DNA of 64,000 nucleotides from Cellulomonas sp. Root930 (lineage in GTDB: Bacteria; Actinomycetota; Actinomycetes; Actinomycetales; Cellulomonadaceae), in NCBI GenBank assembly GCA_001429255.1, contig LMJI01000001.1, positions 2,955,879 through 3,019,878 of the forward strand, written 5' to 3'. The position numbers were made by a program, and so were the translations under genes. A model generated the notes under the pieces. It was not told the DNA's origin. It did no database searches and worked only from the letters and a program-made list of their open reading frames with translations. This document shows positions 17,781 through 26,099 of this stretch, in pieces (position 1 is the stretch's first letter; each line of letters starts with the position of its first letter).

Positions 17781-18831
17781 CGAGCGCGAGGAGCTCGTCA
17801 CCGAGCGGTTCGCGGCCGAGTCGCTCGTCCAGTCCGGCGCCGACGAGCTCGAGCGTGCGGCCGAGGCGGCACTGCGCCCGCGTCGGCTCGACGAGTTCGT
17901 CGGTCAGCGCGTGGTCCGCGACCAGCTCTCCCTCGTGCTCGACGCCGCGCGCGGCCGCGGGAAGGCGCCGGACCACGTGCTGCTCTCGGGACCGCCCGGG
18001 CTGGGCAAGACGACGCTCGCGATGATCATCGCCGCGGAGATGGGCGCCCCCCTGCGGGTCACCAGCGGCCCGGCCATCCAGCATGCGGGCGACCTGGCGG
18101 CCGTCCTGTCCTCGCTCGAGGAGGGCGAGGTCCTCTTCCTGGACGAGATCCACCGGCTGGCACGTCCCGCCGAGGAGCTCCTCTACATGGCCATGGAGGA
18201 CTTCCGCGTCGACGTCATCGTGGGCAAGGGGGCGGGTGCCAGCGCGATCCCGCTGACCCTGCCGCCGTTCACGGTGGTCGGCGCCACCACCCGCGCCGGA
18301 CTGCTCCCGGCGCCGCTGCGCGATCGCTTCGGCTTCACGGCACACCTGGACTTCTACTCGTCCGAGGAGCTCGAGCGGGTGCTCGTCCGGTCGGCCGGCC
18401 TGCTCGGCGTGCCCCTGGAGCACCCCGCTGCCGCCGAGCTGGCCTCGCGCTCACGCGGGACGCCACGCATCGCGAACCGGCTGCTCAGGCGCGTGCGCGA
18501 CTGGGCGGAGGTCCGCGGCGACGGGACGCTCAGCCTGGTCGCGGCACGCTCGGCCCTCGAGGTCTACGAGGTCGACGACCTCGGGCTCGACCGGCTCGAC
18601 CGGGCCGTGCTGACGGCGTTGTGCACGCGGTTCGGCGGCGGGCCGGTGGGGCTGACCACGCTCGCTGTGGCGGTCGGCGAGGAGCCCGAGACGGTGGAGA
18701 CGGTCGCGGAGCCGTTCCTGGTGCGCGAGGGTCTCGTCGGTCGCACGCCGCGCGGTCGGATCGCCCTCCCGGCGGCCTGGGCGCACCTCGGTCTCGAGGT
18801 GCCCCACGGGTCGGGCACACTGTTCGGCTGA
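17773..18831 (+). CDS. ruvB: Holliday junction branch migration ATPase RuvB
   Basis: AAA+ motor (352 residues) that drives branch migration. Visible are [12 protein letters not shown], Walker [12 protein letters not shown], Walker [11 protein letters not shown], sensor 1 [11 protein letters not shown], the arginine-finger region PAPLRDRFG and the C-terminal winged helix ending GRIALPAAW. The ATG lies inside the end of ruvA, giving coupled translation. Expected to be SOS-inducible together with ruvA (see 17095-17110). Confidence 0.97.
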   Translation: MADEREELVTERFAAESLVQSGADELERAAEAALRPRRLDEFVGQRVVRDQLSLVLDAARGRGKAPDHVLLSGPPGLGKTTLAMIIAAEMGAPLRVTSGPAIQHAGDLAAVLSSLEEGEVLFLDEIHRLARPAEELLYMAMEDFRVDVIVGKGAGASAIPLTLPPFTVVGATTRAGLLPAPLRDRFGFTAHLDFYSSEELERVLVRSAGLLGVPLEHPAAAELASRSRGTPRIANRLLRRVRDWAEVRGDGTLSLVAARSALEVYEVDDLGLDRLDRAVLTALCTRFGGGPVGLTTLAVAVGEEPETVETVAEPFLVREGLVGRTPRGRIALPAAWAHLGLEVPHGSGTLFG

Positions 18832-18903
18832 GGCGCCGCTCGAAAGCGCAGATCTCGGAACCCTCGCGGGGGCCCGTGCGTTGGAGCGGCGAGCCGCTGC
18901 GCC

Positions 18904-18909
18904 TAGACT
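18904..18909 (+). promoter_or_regulatory. -10 box TAGACT upstream of yajC
   Basis: TAGACT lies 36 bases before the yajC GTG in the 114-base gap after ruvB, so the secretion genes probably have a promoter of their own. Confidence 0.45.
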
Positions 18910-18945
18910 GCGGCGGACACACCACCCGATCGGAGCCGTACCGCC

Positions 18946-19371
18946 GTGGAACTCATGCTCATTCTGGCCATCGCCCTGGGCGCCCTCTGGCTCATGTCGA
19001 GCCGTACCCGCAAGCAGCAGCGTGCGGCACAGGAGTTCCGGAACAACCTTGTGGCCGGTGACGAGGTCATGACGGCGTCCGGCCTGCTGGGCACCGTCGT
19101 GGCCGTCGAGGACGACGTGATCACGCTCGAGTCGAGCCCCGGCGCCCAGACGCGCTGGATCCGCGCGGCGATCGCCAAGAAGATCGAGCCGCCGGTCGAC
19201 GAGCTCGACGACGCCGACGACGACGAGCTCGAGGACGACGTGGACGACGAGAACGACGTGGTGACCGATGCCGACCGCATCAGCCGCGCGAACGACGACG
19301 TGATCGACGTCCCGGACGACCTGTCCTCGCTGCCGCCCGCCCGCAAGGATGGGGAGCCGGACACCAAGTAG
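18946..19371 (+). CDS. yajC: Preprotein translocase subunit YajC
   Basis: One N-terminal membrane helix (about 2-18) followed by the conserved RTRKQQRAAQEFRNNLVAGD and VMTASGLLGTVVAVEDDVI, the YajC core. YajC joins SecDF in the accessory complex that aids SecYEG. The protein is 141 residues, longer than the usual 85-110, because of a very acidic tail (about 85-125, rich in Asp and Glu). The GTG at 18946 gives MELMLILAIALG. secD follows 86 bases downstream. Confidence 0.92.
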   Translation: MELMLILAIALGALWLMSSRTRKQQRAAQEFRNNLVAGDEVMTASGLLGTVVAVEDDVITLESSPGAQTRWIRAAIAKKIEPPVDELDDADDDELEDDVDDENDVVTDADRISRANDDVIDVPDDLSSLPPARKDGEPDTK

Positions 19372-19457
19372 ACCGTTTCGGTCCGGGTGACGACGCCCGG
19401 ACCTCGACCCCACCGATCGCCTTCCGCGGTCGGTGCGCGCACGAGAGAAGAACTCCG

Positions 19458-21353
19458 TTGGCTCCTCCTACACGCCGTCAGAGGCCCGTCCGCACGCTCG
19501 TCGTGCTCGGGATCCTCATCTTCGCGCTCCTCGGCACCATCGCTGCGGGGACCAAGTGGTCCACTGCGACATGGACGCCGAACCTCGCGCTCGACCTCGA
19601 GGGCGGGACGCAGATCATCCTGACCCCGGTCGCGGAGAACGGCGAGGAGGTCACGTCGCAGACGATCGCCCAGGCGATCGACGTGATCCGCCAGCGGGTC
19701 GACTCCTCGGGAGTCGCCGAGGCCGAGATCACGAGCCAGAGCGGCGGCAAGATCGTCGTGGCGCTGCCCGGGAACCCGAGCGAGGAGACCCTCGAGCTGG
19801 TCCGGACGTCGGCCCAGATGGCGTTCCGGCCGGTGCTGGCCATCGGCAACCCGACGCCGACGGACACGACCCCGACCTCGGAGCCCACCGAGTCCGCGGC
19901 CGCGACCGACCCGGCCGCGCCGGCTCCGACGCCCACGCCCACCGCCGCGGCGGAGGAGCCGTCGGACGTGCCCAGCAAGGCAGCGCCCGACAACCCCAGC
20001 GACATCGCGTACTACGTCACCCCGGCGGTGCAGGCGCAGTTCGACGCCCTCGACTGCACGGACCCCGCCAACCTCACCGGTGGCGTCAACGGGGACCCGG
20101 ACAAGGCCTTCGTCACGTGCGGCCAGGACGGCAGCGCGAAGTACATCCTTGGTCCGGTGGAGATCGAGGGAGCGCGGATCTCCAGCGCGACCTCGGGCCT
20201 GAACCAGCTGCCCAGCGGCGGTCAGGGCAACAAGTGGGTCGTCAACATCGCGTTCGACAACCAGGGCACCACCGAGTTCACCGACGTGACCACGCGTCTG
20301 CAGGGACTCGCGGCCTCGCCGCCGCAGAACCAGTTCGCGATGGTGCTCGACGGCCTCGTCATCTCGGCGCCCAGCCTCGACACCGGCGTGATCATCGCGG
20401 ACGGCAAGGCGGAGATCTCCGGCACGTTCACGCGTGAGTCGGCGGCCAGCCTGGCCAACCAGCTGAACTTCGGTTCACTCCCGCTGACCTTCACGGTGGA
20501 GAGCGAGGAGCAGATCTCGGCCACGCTCGGCTCCGAGCAGCTGGAGAAGGGCCTGCTTGCAGGCCTCATCGGCCTCGGCCTCGTGGTGATCTACTCGCTG
20601 CTGCAGTACCGCGCGCTCGGTCTGGTCACGGTCGCGTCGCTGGTGATCGCCGGGGCGCTCACGTACAGCATCATCACGCTGCTCTCGTGGACCCAGGGGT
20701 ACCGGCTCTCCCTGCCCGGTGTCGCGGGCCTCATCGTGGCCATCGGTATCACGGCGGACTCGTTCATCGTGTACTTCGAACGCATCCGCGACGAGCTCCG
20801 GGAGGGCCGGACCCTCGTCGCGGCCGTCGACCGTGGCTGGGAGCGCGCTCGTCGCACCATCCTGGCGTCGGACGCGGTGAACTTCCTCGCTGCGATCGTG
20901 CTCTACCTCCTCGCCGTCGGCAGCGTCCGTGGGTTCGCGTTCACCCTCGGTCTCACGACGCTGATCGACGTGCTCGTGGTGTTCATGTTCACGCACCCGC
21001 TGATGCAGCTCATCGCACGGACGAAGTTCTTCGGCCAGGGTCACCGGCTCTCCGGGCTGGACCCCCGTCGTCTGGGCGCACCCGAGACCCGCTACGTCGG
21101 CCGCGGCCGTGTGGTCCACGGTCCCCGGACGACCTCGGACGACGAGGTGGTCGAGGACGCTCCTGTCGACGCCGAGCCGACGCCCCGCGTCCCGGTCGCC
21201 GTCGGCGGCGGGACGAGCGGGCTGACCATCGCGGAGCGCCGTGCGGCGGCCCGTGCCGCCGAGCAGAAGGCCGCGACGACCGATGCCCCGGTCGACGCAC
21301 CCACGCAGGACGCCGAGCCCGAGTCCGGGCGCACCGAGGGGAACGAGCACTGA
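19458..21353 (+). CDS. secD: Protein translocase subunit SecD
   Basis: Membrane protein (631 residues) that uses the proton gradient to pull preproteins across the membrane together with SecF. An N-terminal helix is followed by the large extracellular domain with LDLEGGTQIIL and NQLNFGSLPLTF. Five helices follow (about 365-520), with IVAIGITADSFIVYFERIRDE carrying the conserved Asp and DELR elements. A Pro/Thr/Ala-rich insert (about 132-175) extends the periplasmic-type head. The C-terminal 110 residues are charged and low in complexity. The start is TTG, with AGAGAAG upstream. secF overlaps by one base. Confidence 0.95.
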   Translation: MAPPTRRQRPVRTLVVLGILIFALLGTIAAGTKWSTATWTPNLALDLEGGTQIILTPVAENGEEVTSQTIAQAIDVIRQRVDSSGVAEAEITSQSGGKIVVALPGNPSEETLELVRTSAQMAFRPVLAIGNPTPTDTTPTSEPTESAAATDPAAPAPTPTPTAAAEEPSDVPSKAAPDNPSDIAYYVTPAVQAQFDALDCTDPANLTGGVNGDPDKAFVTCGQDGSAKYILGPVEIEGARISSATSGLNQLPSGGQGNKWVVNIAFDNQGTTEFTDVTTRLQGLAASPPQNQFAMVLDGLVISAPSLDTGVIIADGKAEISGTFTRESAASLANQLNFGSLPLTFTVESEEQISATLGSEQLEKGLLAGLIGLGLVVIYSLLQYRALGLVTVASLVIAGALTYSIITLLSWTQGYRLSLPGVAGLIVAIGITADSFIVYFERIRDELREGRTLVAAVDRGWERARRTILASDAVNFLAAIVLYLLAVGSVRGFAFTLGLTTLIDVLVVFMFTHPLMQLIARTKFFGQGHRLSGLDPRRLGAPETRYVGRGRVVHGPRTTSDDEVVEDAPVDAEPTPRVPVAVGGGTSGLTIAERRAAARAAEQKAATTDAPVDAPTQDAEPESGRTEGNEH

Positions 21354-22447
21354 TGGCCGCCGGATTCGCCCAGTGGGGCAACGACCTCTACACCGGCCGC
21401 CGTTCGTACGACATCGTCGGCCGCCGCAAGATCTGGTTCACGATCTCCACGATCCTCGTGCTCCTGTCCGCGGTGCTGCTGATCAAGCCGGGCCTCAACC
21501 CCGGCATCGAGTTCCGCGGCGGCTCGGAGTTCGTCGTCTCCGATGTCGCCACGACCGACCAGCAGCTGGCCATCGACACCGTGCTGGCGATCTCCCCGGA
21601 CGAGCAGCCGAAGGTCACCACCGTCGGTTCCAACGCGCTGCGCATCCAGACCTCGACCCTCACCGCCGACGAGGTGACCGAGGTCAAGAACGCCCTTGCC
21701 GCCGCGTTCGACGTGTCGGCGGCGACCGACGTCACGAGCTCGTTCATCGGGCCGTCGTGGGGCGCCGACATCTCGAAGAAGGCCATCAGCGGGATCGTCG
21801 TCTTCCTGCTGCTCGCGACCGTCGTGATGACGATCTACTTCCGCAACTGGCGGATGGCCGCGGCGGCGCTGATCGCGCTGTTCCACGACCTGATCATCAC
21901 CGTCGGCGTGTATGCCGGGGTGGGCTGGGAGGTCACGCCGGCCACGGTGATCGGCTTCCTGACGATCCTCGGGTACTCGATCTACGACACGGTCGTCGTG
22001 TTCGACAAGGTGCGCGAGAACACCGCCGACACCCTGATGCAGTCGCGGTACACCTACGCCGAGAAGGCGAACCTGGCGGTCAACCAGACGCTGGTGCGCT
22101 CGATCAACACCTCCGTCGTCGCCCTGCTCCCCGTGAGCGCGATCCTCTTGGTCGGGGCGTTCATCCTCGGCGCGGGCACGCTGCGGGACATCGCCCTCGC
22201 CCTGTTCGTCGGCATGCTGATCGGCACGTTCTCGTCGGTCTTCCTCGCCACGCCGTTCGAGGTCGCCCTGCGCGAGCGCGAGCCGGCGATCCGCGAGCAC
22301 ACCAAGAAGGTCCTGGACGCCCGCAAGGCGCGCGCCGAGGCCGGCGAGGACGACCTGGTCTCCGCCGGTCAGGTCCGCGTGGCCGTCGGCGCGCTCAAGC
22401 CGGGCGCGCACCAGGGCAACGCCGCGCAGCCCAAGCGGAAGCGATGA
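21353..22447 (+). CDS. secF: Protein translocase subunit SecF
   Basis: 364 residues with six membrane helices. Visible are GIEFRGGSEFVV in the first external domain, and FLTILGYSIYDTVVVFDKVREN with the conserved Asp in the central helices. NQTLVRSINTSVVALLPV follows, which matches the SecF pattern NQTLSRTINTS. The ATG overlaps the secD TGA. The C-terminal tail (about 310-364) is charged. The gene's own stop overlaps apt. Confidence 0.95.
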   Translation: MAAGFAQWGNDLYTGRRSYDIVGRRKIWFTISTILVLLSAVLLIKPGLNPGIEFRGGSEFVVSDVATTDQQLAIDTVLAISPDEQPKVTTVGSNALRIQTSTLTADEVTEVKNALAAAFDVSAATDVTSSFIGPSWGADISKKAISGIVVFLLLATVVMTIYFRNWRMAAAALIALFHDLIITVGVYAGVGWEVTPATVIGFLTILGYSIYDTVVVFDKVRENTADTLMQSRYTYAEKANLAVNQTLVRSINTSVVALLPVSAILLVGAFILGAGTLRDIALALFVGMLIGTFSSVFLATPFEVALREREPAIREHTKKVLDARKARAEAGEDDLVSAGQVRVAVGALKPGAHQGNAAQPKRKR

Positions 22448-23022
22448 CCGTTCCCGACCGCGCGGCGGGGGTGCCTGCGGGCGCTCCCGCCGCGCGTGCG
22501 GACGTGCTGCGCCGCATCGACGAGCTCGTCCGGCTGGTGCCGGACTACCCGCAGCCGGGCATCCTGTTCCGCGACATCATGCCGCTGCTGGCGGACGCGT
22601 CCGCGTTCGCGGACGTGATTGCCGAGATCGCGGGTCGCGTCGACGGCCCGGTCGACCTCGTGGCCGGCATGGAGGCGCGCGGCTTCCTGCTCGCCGCCCC
22701 CGTGGCCGTGGCGCTCGGGGCCGGGGTGCTCCCGGTGCGCAAGGCCGGCAAGCTCCCGGGCCCGACCGCGTCGGAGTCCTACGAGCTCGAGTACGGCACG
22801 GCCACCATCGAGATCCACCCCGCCACGGTCCCCGAGGGTGCCCGCGTGCTGGTCATCGACGACGTGCTCGCCACCGGCGGTACCGCGGCGGCCACGGTGG
22901 CACTGCTGCAGCGCTGCGGCGCGGACGTCATCGGCCTCTCGTTCCTCGTGGAGCTCGAGGCCCTGCGGGGTCGTGACCTGCTCACCGGCCACGCCATCGA
23001 CGTCCTGGTCTCGGTGCCCTGA
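22444..23022 (+). CDS. apt: Adenine phosphoribosyltransferase
   Basis: Type I phosphoribosyltransferase (192 residues) that converts adenine and PRPP to AMP. The PRPP-binding motif VLVIDDVLATGGTAAATV and the adenine-side elements VPDYPQPGILFRDIMPLL and AGMEARGFLLAAPVA are intact. The first 20 residues are a short Ala-rich extension. The ATG overlaps the secF stop by 4 bases. secDF-apt-rel is the standard actinobacterial order. Confidence 0.95.
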   Translation: MTVPDRAAGVPAGAPAARADVLRRIDELVRLVPDYPQPGILFRDIMPLLADASAFADVIAEIAGRVDGPVDLVAGMEARGFLLAAPVAVALGAGVLPVRKAGKLPGPTASESYELEYGTATIEIHPATVPEGARVLVIDDVLATGGTAAATVALLQRCGADVIGLSFLVELEALRGRDLLTGHAIDVLVSVP

Positions 23023-23069
23023 CCAGCGTGGTCGCGGTCGCCGTGACCGTCCCACCCGCCGCACGGTCG

Positions 23070-23075
23070 TAGACT
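23070..23075 (+). promoter_or_regulatory. -10 box TAGACT upstream of rel
   Basis: TAGACT lies 27 bases before the rel ATG, with GGGAGGGGG as ribosome-binding site between. It suggests an individual promoter for the stringent-response gene in the 80-base gap after apt. Confidence 0.45.
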
Positions 23076-23102
23076 GTCGCCTCGACCGTGGGAGGGGGTG
23101 TG

Positions 23103-25427
23103 ATGAGCGAGGACGTCCGCACGCCTGAGACCGGTGTCCCGGCGGCGCAGAGCGACTCTCCGTCCAGCCGCATGCGCTCGCGCCTCGGCCGATTCGGCGC
23201 CCGCAGCGGTGCCGCGTTCCCGGCCATCGAGCCGGTGCTCCAGGCTGCGCGCACCAACCACCCGAAGGCCGACCTCGCGGTGGTCGAGCAGGCGTACGTG
23301 GTAGCCGAGAAGGCGCACCGCGGACAGCTGCGCAAGAGCGGCGACCCGTACATCACGCACCCCGTGGCGGTCGCGACGATCCTCGCGGAGCTGGGCATGA
23401 CGCCCTCGACGCTGGCCGCGGCGCTGCTGCACGACACCGTCGAGGACACCGAGTACTCGCTCGACCAGCTGCGCCGGGAGTTCGGCCCCGAGATCGCGAT
23501 GCTGGTCGACGGCGTGACCAAGCTGGACAAGGTCACCTACGGCGACGCGGCGCAGGCCGAGACGGTCCGCAAGATGGTCGTCGCGATGTCGAGGGACATC
23601 CGCGTGCTCGTCATCAAGCTCGCCGACCGCCTCCACAACGCGCGGACGTGGAAGTTCGTCGCCGCGGCGTCGGCCGAGAAGAAGGCCCGCGAGACGCTCG
23701 AGATCTACGCGCCCCTGGCCCACCGGCTGGGCATGAACACGATCAAGTGGGAGCTCGAGGACCTGTCGTTCGCGACGCTCTACCCCAAGGTCTACGACGA
23801 GATCGTGCACCTGGTGGCCGAGCGCGCCCCGGCCCGCGAGGAGTACCTGGCGACCGTCCGCGAGCAGGTGGGCGCCGACCTGGGCAAGGCGAAGATCAAG
23901 GCCACGGTCACCGGTCGGCCCAAGCACTACTACTCGATCTACCAGAAGATGATCGTGCGCGGCCGCGACTTCGCGGACATCTACGACCTCGTCGGGGTGC
24001 GCGTCCTGGTCGACTCGGTGCGGGACTGCTACGCGGCGCTCGGTGCGCTGCACGCGCGGTGGAACCCGGTCCCGGGCCGGTTCAAGGACTACATCGCGAT
24101 GCCCAAGTTCAACCTGTACCAGTCGCTGCACACCACGGTGATCGGTCCGGGCGGCAAGCCCGTCGAGATCCAGATCCGCACGCACGACATGCACCGCCGG
24201 GCGGAGTACGGCGTCGCCGCGCACTGGAAGTACAAGGAGAGCGCGAAGAACGCCACCACGGGGGAGAAGGACGCCGCCGGCAACGACATGCAGTGGCTGC
24301 GGCAGCTGGTCGACTGGCAGAAGGAGACCGCGGACCCGAGCGAGTTTCTCGACTCGCTGCGGTTCGAGATCGCCGGGTCCGAGGTCTACGTGTTCACGCC
24401 CAAGGGCGACGTGATCGGCCTGCCCTCCGGCTCGACGCCCGTCGACTTCGCGTACGCGGTGCACACCGAGGTCGGGCACCGGACGATGGGTGCGCGCGTC
24501 AACGGGCGGCTCGTGCCGCTGGACTCGTCGCTCGAGAACGGCGACGTGGTCGACGTGTTCACGTCGAAGTCGGAGACCGCCGGTCCGTCCCGCGACTGGC
24601 TCGGCTTCGTCAAGAGCCCCCGCGCCCGCAACAAGATCCGCCAGTGGTTCTCCAAGGAGCGCCGCGAGGAGGCGATCGAGCACGGCAAGGACGCGATCGC
24701 CAAGGCGATGCGCAAGCAGAACCTGCCGATCCAGCGCCTGCTCTCGCACGAGTCCCTCGTGGCCCTGGCCAACGAGATGCGGTACGCCGACGTCTCCGCG
24801 CTCTACGCCGCGATCGGCGAGGGGCAGGTGTCCGCCGGGACGGTCGTGCAGCGGCTGGTGCAGTCGATGGGCGGCGAGCCGGCGGCCGAGGAGGACCTCG
24901 CCGAGGTCGCCCGGCCCGGGCAGACGCAGCGGCGGGTCCGCACCGGCGACCCCGGCGTGGTGGTCAAGGGCGTCGACGACATCTGGGTGAAGCTGGCCAA
25001 GTGCTGCACCCCGGTGCCCGGTGACGAGATCGTCGGGTTCGTGACGCGGGGCGCCGGCGTGAGCGTGCACCGCTCGGACTGCATCAACGTGACGAGCCTG
25101 CGCAACGAGCCCGAGCGCATGGTCGACGTCGAGTGGAGCCACACCAGCTCCTCGCTGTTCCTCGTGCAGATCCAGGTGGAGGCTCTCGACCGCAGCCGCC
25201 TCCTGTCGGACGTCACCCGCGTGCTGTCGGACTCGCACGTGAACATCCTGTCCGCGTCCGTCTCGACCTCGCGCGACCGGGTGGCGCTCTCACGGTTCGT
25301 CTTCGAGATGGCCGAGCCGTCCCACCTGGCGTCGGTCCTCGCCGCGGTGCGCAAGGTCGAGGGCGTGTTCGACGTCTACCGCATCACGGGGGCCAAGGCC
25401 GCCGAGGAGCCGGCGATCCGCGCCTGA
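23103..25427 (+). CDS. relA: Bifunctional (p)ppGpp synthase/hydrolase Rel
   Basis: Makes and breaks the stringent-response alarmones. Domain order (774 residues) is: HD hydrolase (about 50-200) with [12 protein letters not shown] and the HD motif LLHDTVEDT; synthetase (about 240-390) with [31 protein letters not shown] and [20 protein letters not shown] (about 435-495) with [19 protein letters not shown]; a zinc-finger region with [13 protein letters not shown]; and a C-terminal ACT domain. Both active sites look intact, so it should be the single long RSH enzyme of the cell. ATG 23103 is set by GGGAGGGGG. An AbiEi-like gene converges on it two bases after the stop. Confidence 0.96.
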   Translation: MSEDVRTPETGVPAAQSDSPSSRMRSRLGRFGARSGAAFPAIEPVLQAARTNHPKADLAVVEQAYVVAEKAHRGQLRKSGDPYITHPVAVATILAELGMTPSTLAAALLHDTVEDTEYSLDQLRREFGPEIAMLVDGVTKLDKVTYGDAAQAETVRKMVVAMSRDIRVLVIKLADRLHNARTWKFVAAASAEKKARETLEIYAPLAHRLGMNTIKWELEDLSFATLYPKVYDEIVHLVAERAPAREEYLATVREQVGADLGKAKIKATVTGRPKHYYSIYQKMIVRGRDFADIYDLVGVRVLVDSVRDCYAALGALHARWNPVPGRFKDYIAMPKFNLYQSLHTTVIGPGGKPVEIQIRTHDMHRRAEYGVAAHWKYKESAKNATTGEKDAAGNDMQWLRQLVDWQKETADPSEFLDSLRFEIAGSEVYVFTPKGDVIGLPSGSTPVDFAYAVHTEVGHRTMGARVNGRLVPLDSSLENGDVVDVFTSKSETAGPSRDWLGFVKSPRARNKIRQWFSKERREEAIEHGKDAIAKAMRKQNLPIQRLLSHESLVALANEMRYADVSALYAAIGEGQVSAGTVVQRLVQSMGGEPAAEEDLAEVARPGQTQRRVRTGDPGVVVKGVDDIWVKLAKCCTPVPGDEIVGFVTRGAGVSVHRSDCINVTSLRNEPERMVDVEWSHTSSSLFLVQIQVEALDRSRLLSDVTRVLSDSHVNILSASVSTSRDRVALSRFVFEMAEPSHLASVLAAVRKVEGVFDVYRITGAKAAEEPAIRA

Positions 25428-25429
25428 CG

Positions 25430-25990
25430 TCAGAGGCCCTGCAGGGTGCTGCGGGCCAGACGGACCCCGCGCTGGCCGCGGAGCTCCGAGAGCTGCTCGA
25501 GCGCCCGCTCGGGGTCGAACCCCACCTCGCGGAGCGCTGTCAGCAGTGGCACGGCTTCGTCGCGCGGCAGCATCCGGGCGAGGTCGGCGCCCGTTCGCTG
25601 CACGGTGGTGACACGGAGGCGACCGACGCGGACCACGTCGTGCGGCGGGAGGTCGGCCTCGGCGGCGAGGCGCTCGGGGTGCGGGTCGGTCCGGCGGCCA
25701 CCGGTGCGCACGAGCACGTCGACGCGGACCGGCGGGAAGGACCCGGTGTGCACCCAGGCGGCCGCGCGTCGTCCGACGACCCCGCGGGCCGGCACCAGCG
25801 GCGCCAGCGCGACCGCGCGCAGCTCGGGGGTGTCCGCGAGGTCGGCCGCGATCGCGACCTCCCCCCAGACGATCCGCACGACCCCGTCGCGGAGCAGACC
25901 GAACCAGGCGGCTGCCCCGACGTCTGCGCGGCTGAGAGTGCGGGGGAGGACCGGCGGCACCGGGCGGAACTCGTCGAGTCGGGTGCTCAC
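25430..25990 (-). CDS. AbiEi antitoxin-like protein (orphan)
   Basis: 186 residues with a winged-helix-like N-terminus (LSRADVGAAAWFGLLRDGVV, then RIVWGEVAIAADL) and the C-terminal pattern of AbiEi-type proteins. That pattern is RAVALAPLVPARGVVGRRAAAWVH, then VRVGRLRVTTVQRTGADLARM and QRGVRLARSTLQG. AbiEi is the transcriptional antitoxin of type IV AbiE systems. Such orphans are common in actinobacteria, and many probably act as plain regulators. No AbiEii nucleotidyltransferase toxin lies beside it. GTG 25990 is chosen because upstream sequence has no start codon and runs into a terminator. Family assignment is by pattern only. Confidence 0.65.
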   Translation of the reverse strand: MSTRLDEFRPVPPVLPRTLSRADVGAAAWFGLLRDGVVRIVWGEVAIAADLADTPELRAVALAPLVPARGVVGRRAAAWVHTGSFPPVRVDVLVRTGGRRTDPHPERLAAEADLPPHDVVRVGRLRVTTVQRTGADLARMLPRDEAVPLLTALREVGFDPERALEQLSELRGQRGVRLARSTLQGL

Positions 25991-26049
25991 CCGTGCAGCA
26001 TGGCGGTAACCGGGACGTCGTCCGCCGCGGACGACGGATCTGTGGACGA

Positions 26050-26083
26050 CCGAGGCCCCCACCCGGAGGGGCATGGGCCTCGG
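26050..26083 (-). terminator. Terminator of the DUF349 gene
   Basis: CCGAGGCCC (26050-26058) pairs perfectly with GGGCCTCGG (26075-26083), with an inner CCC/GGG stem. It sits 17 bases beyond the stop of the minus-strand DUF349 gene. Confidence 0.7.
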
Positions 26084-26099
26084 TCCGTCAGGCTGGAGC

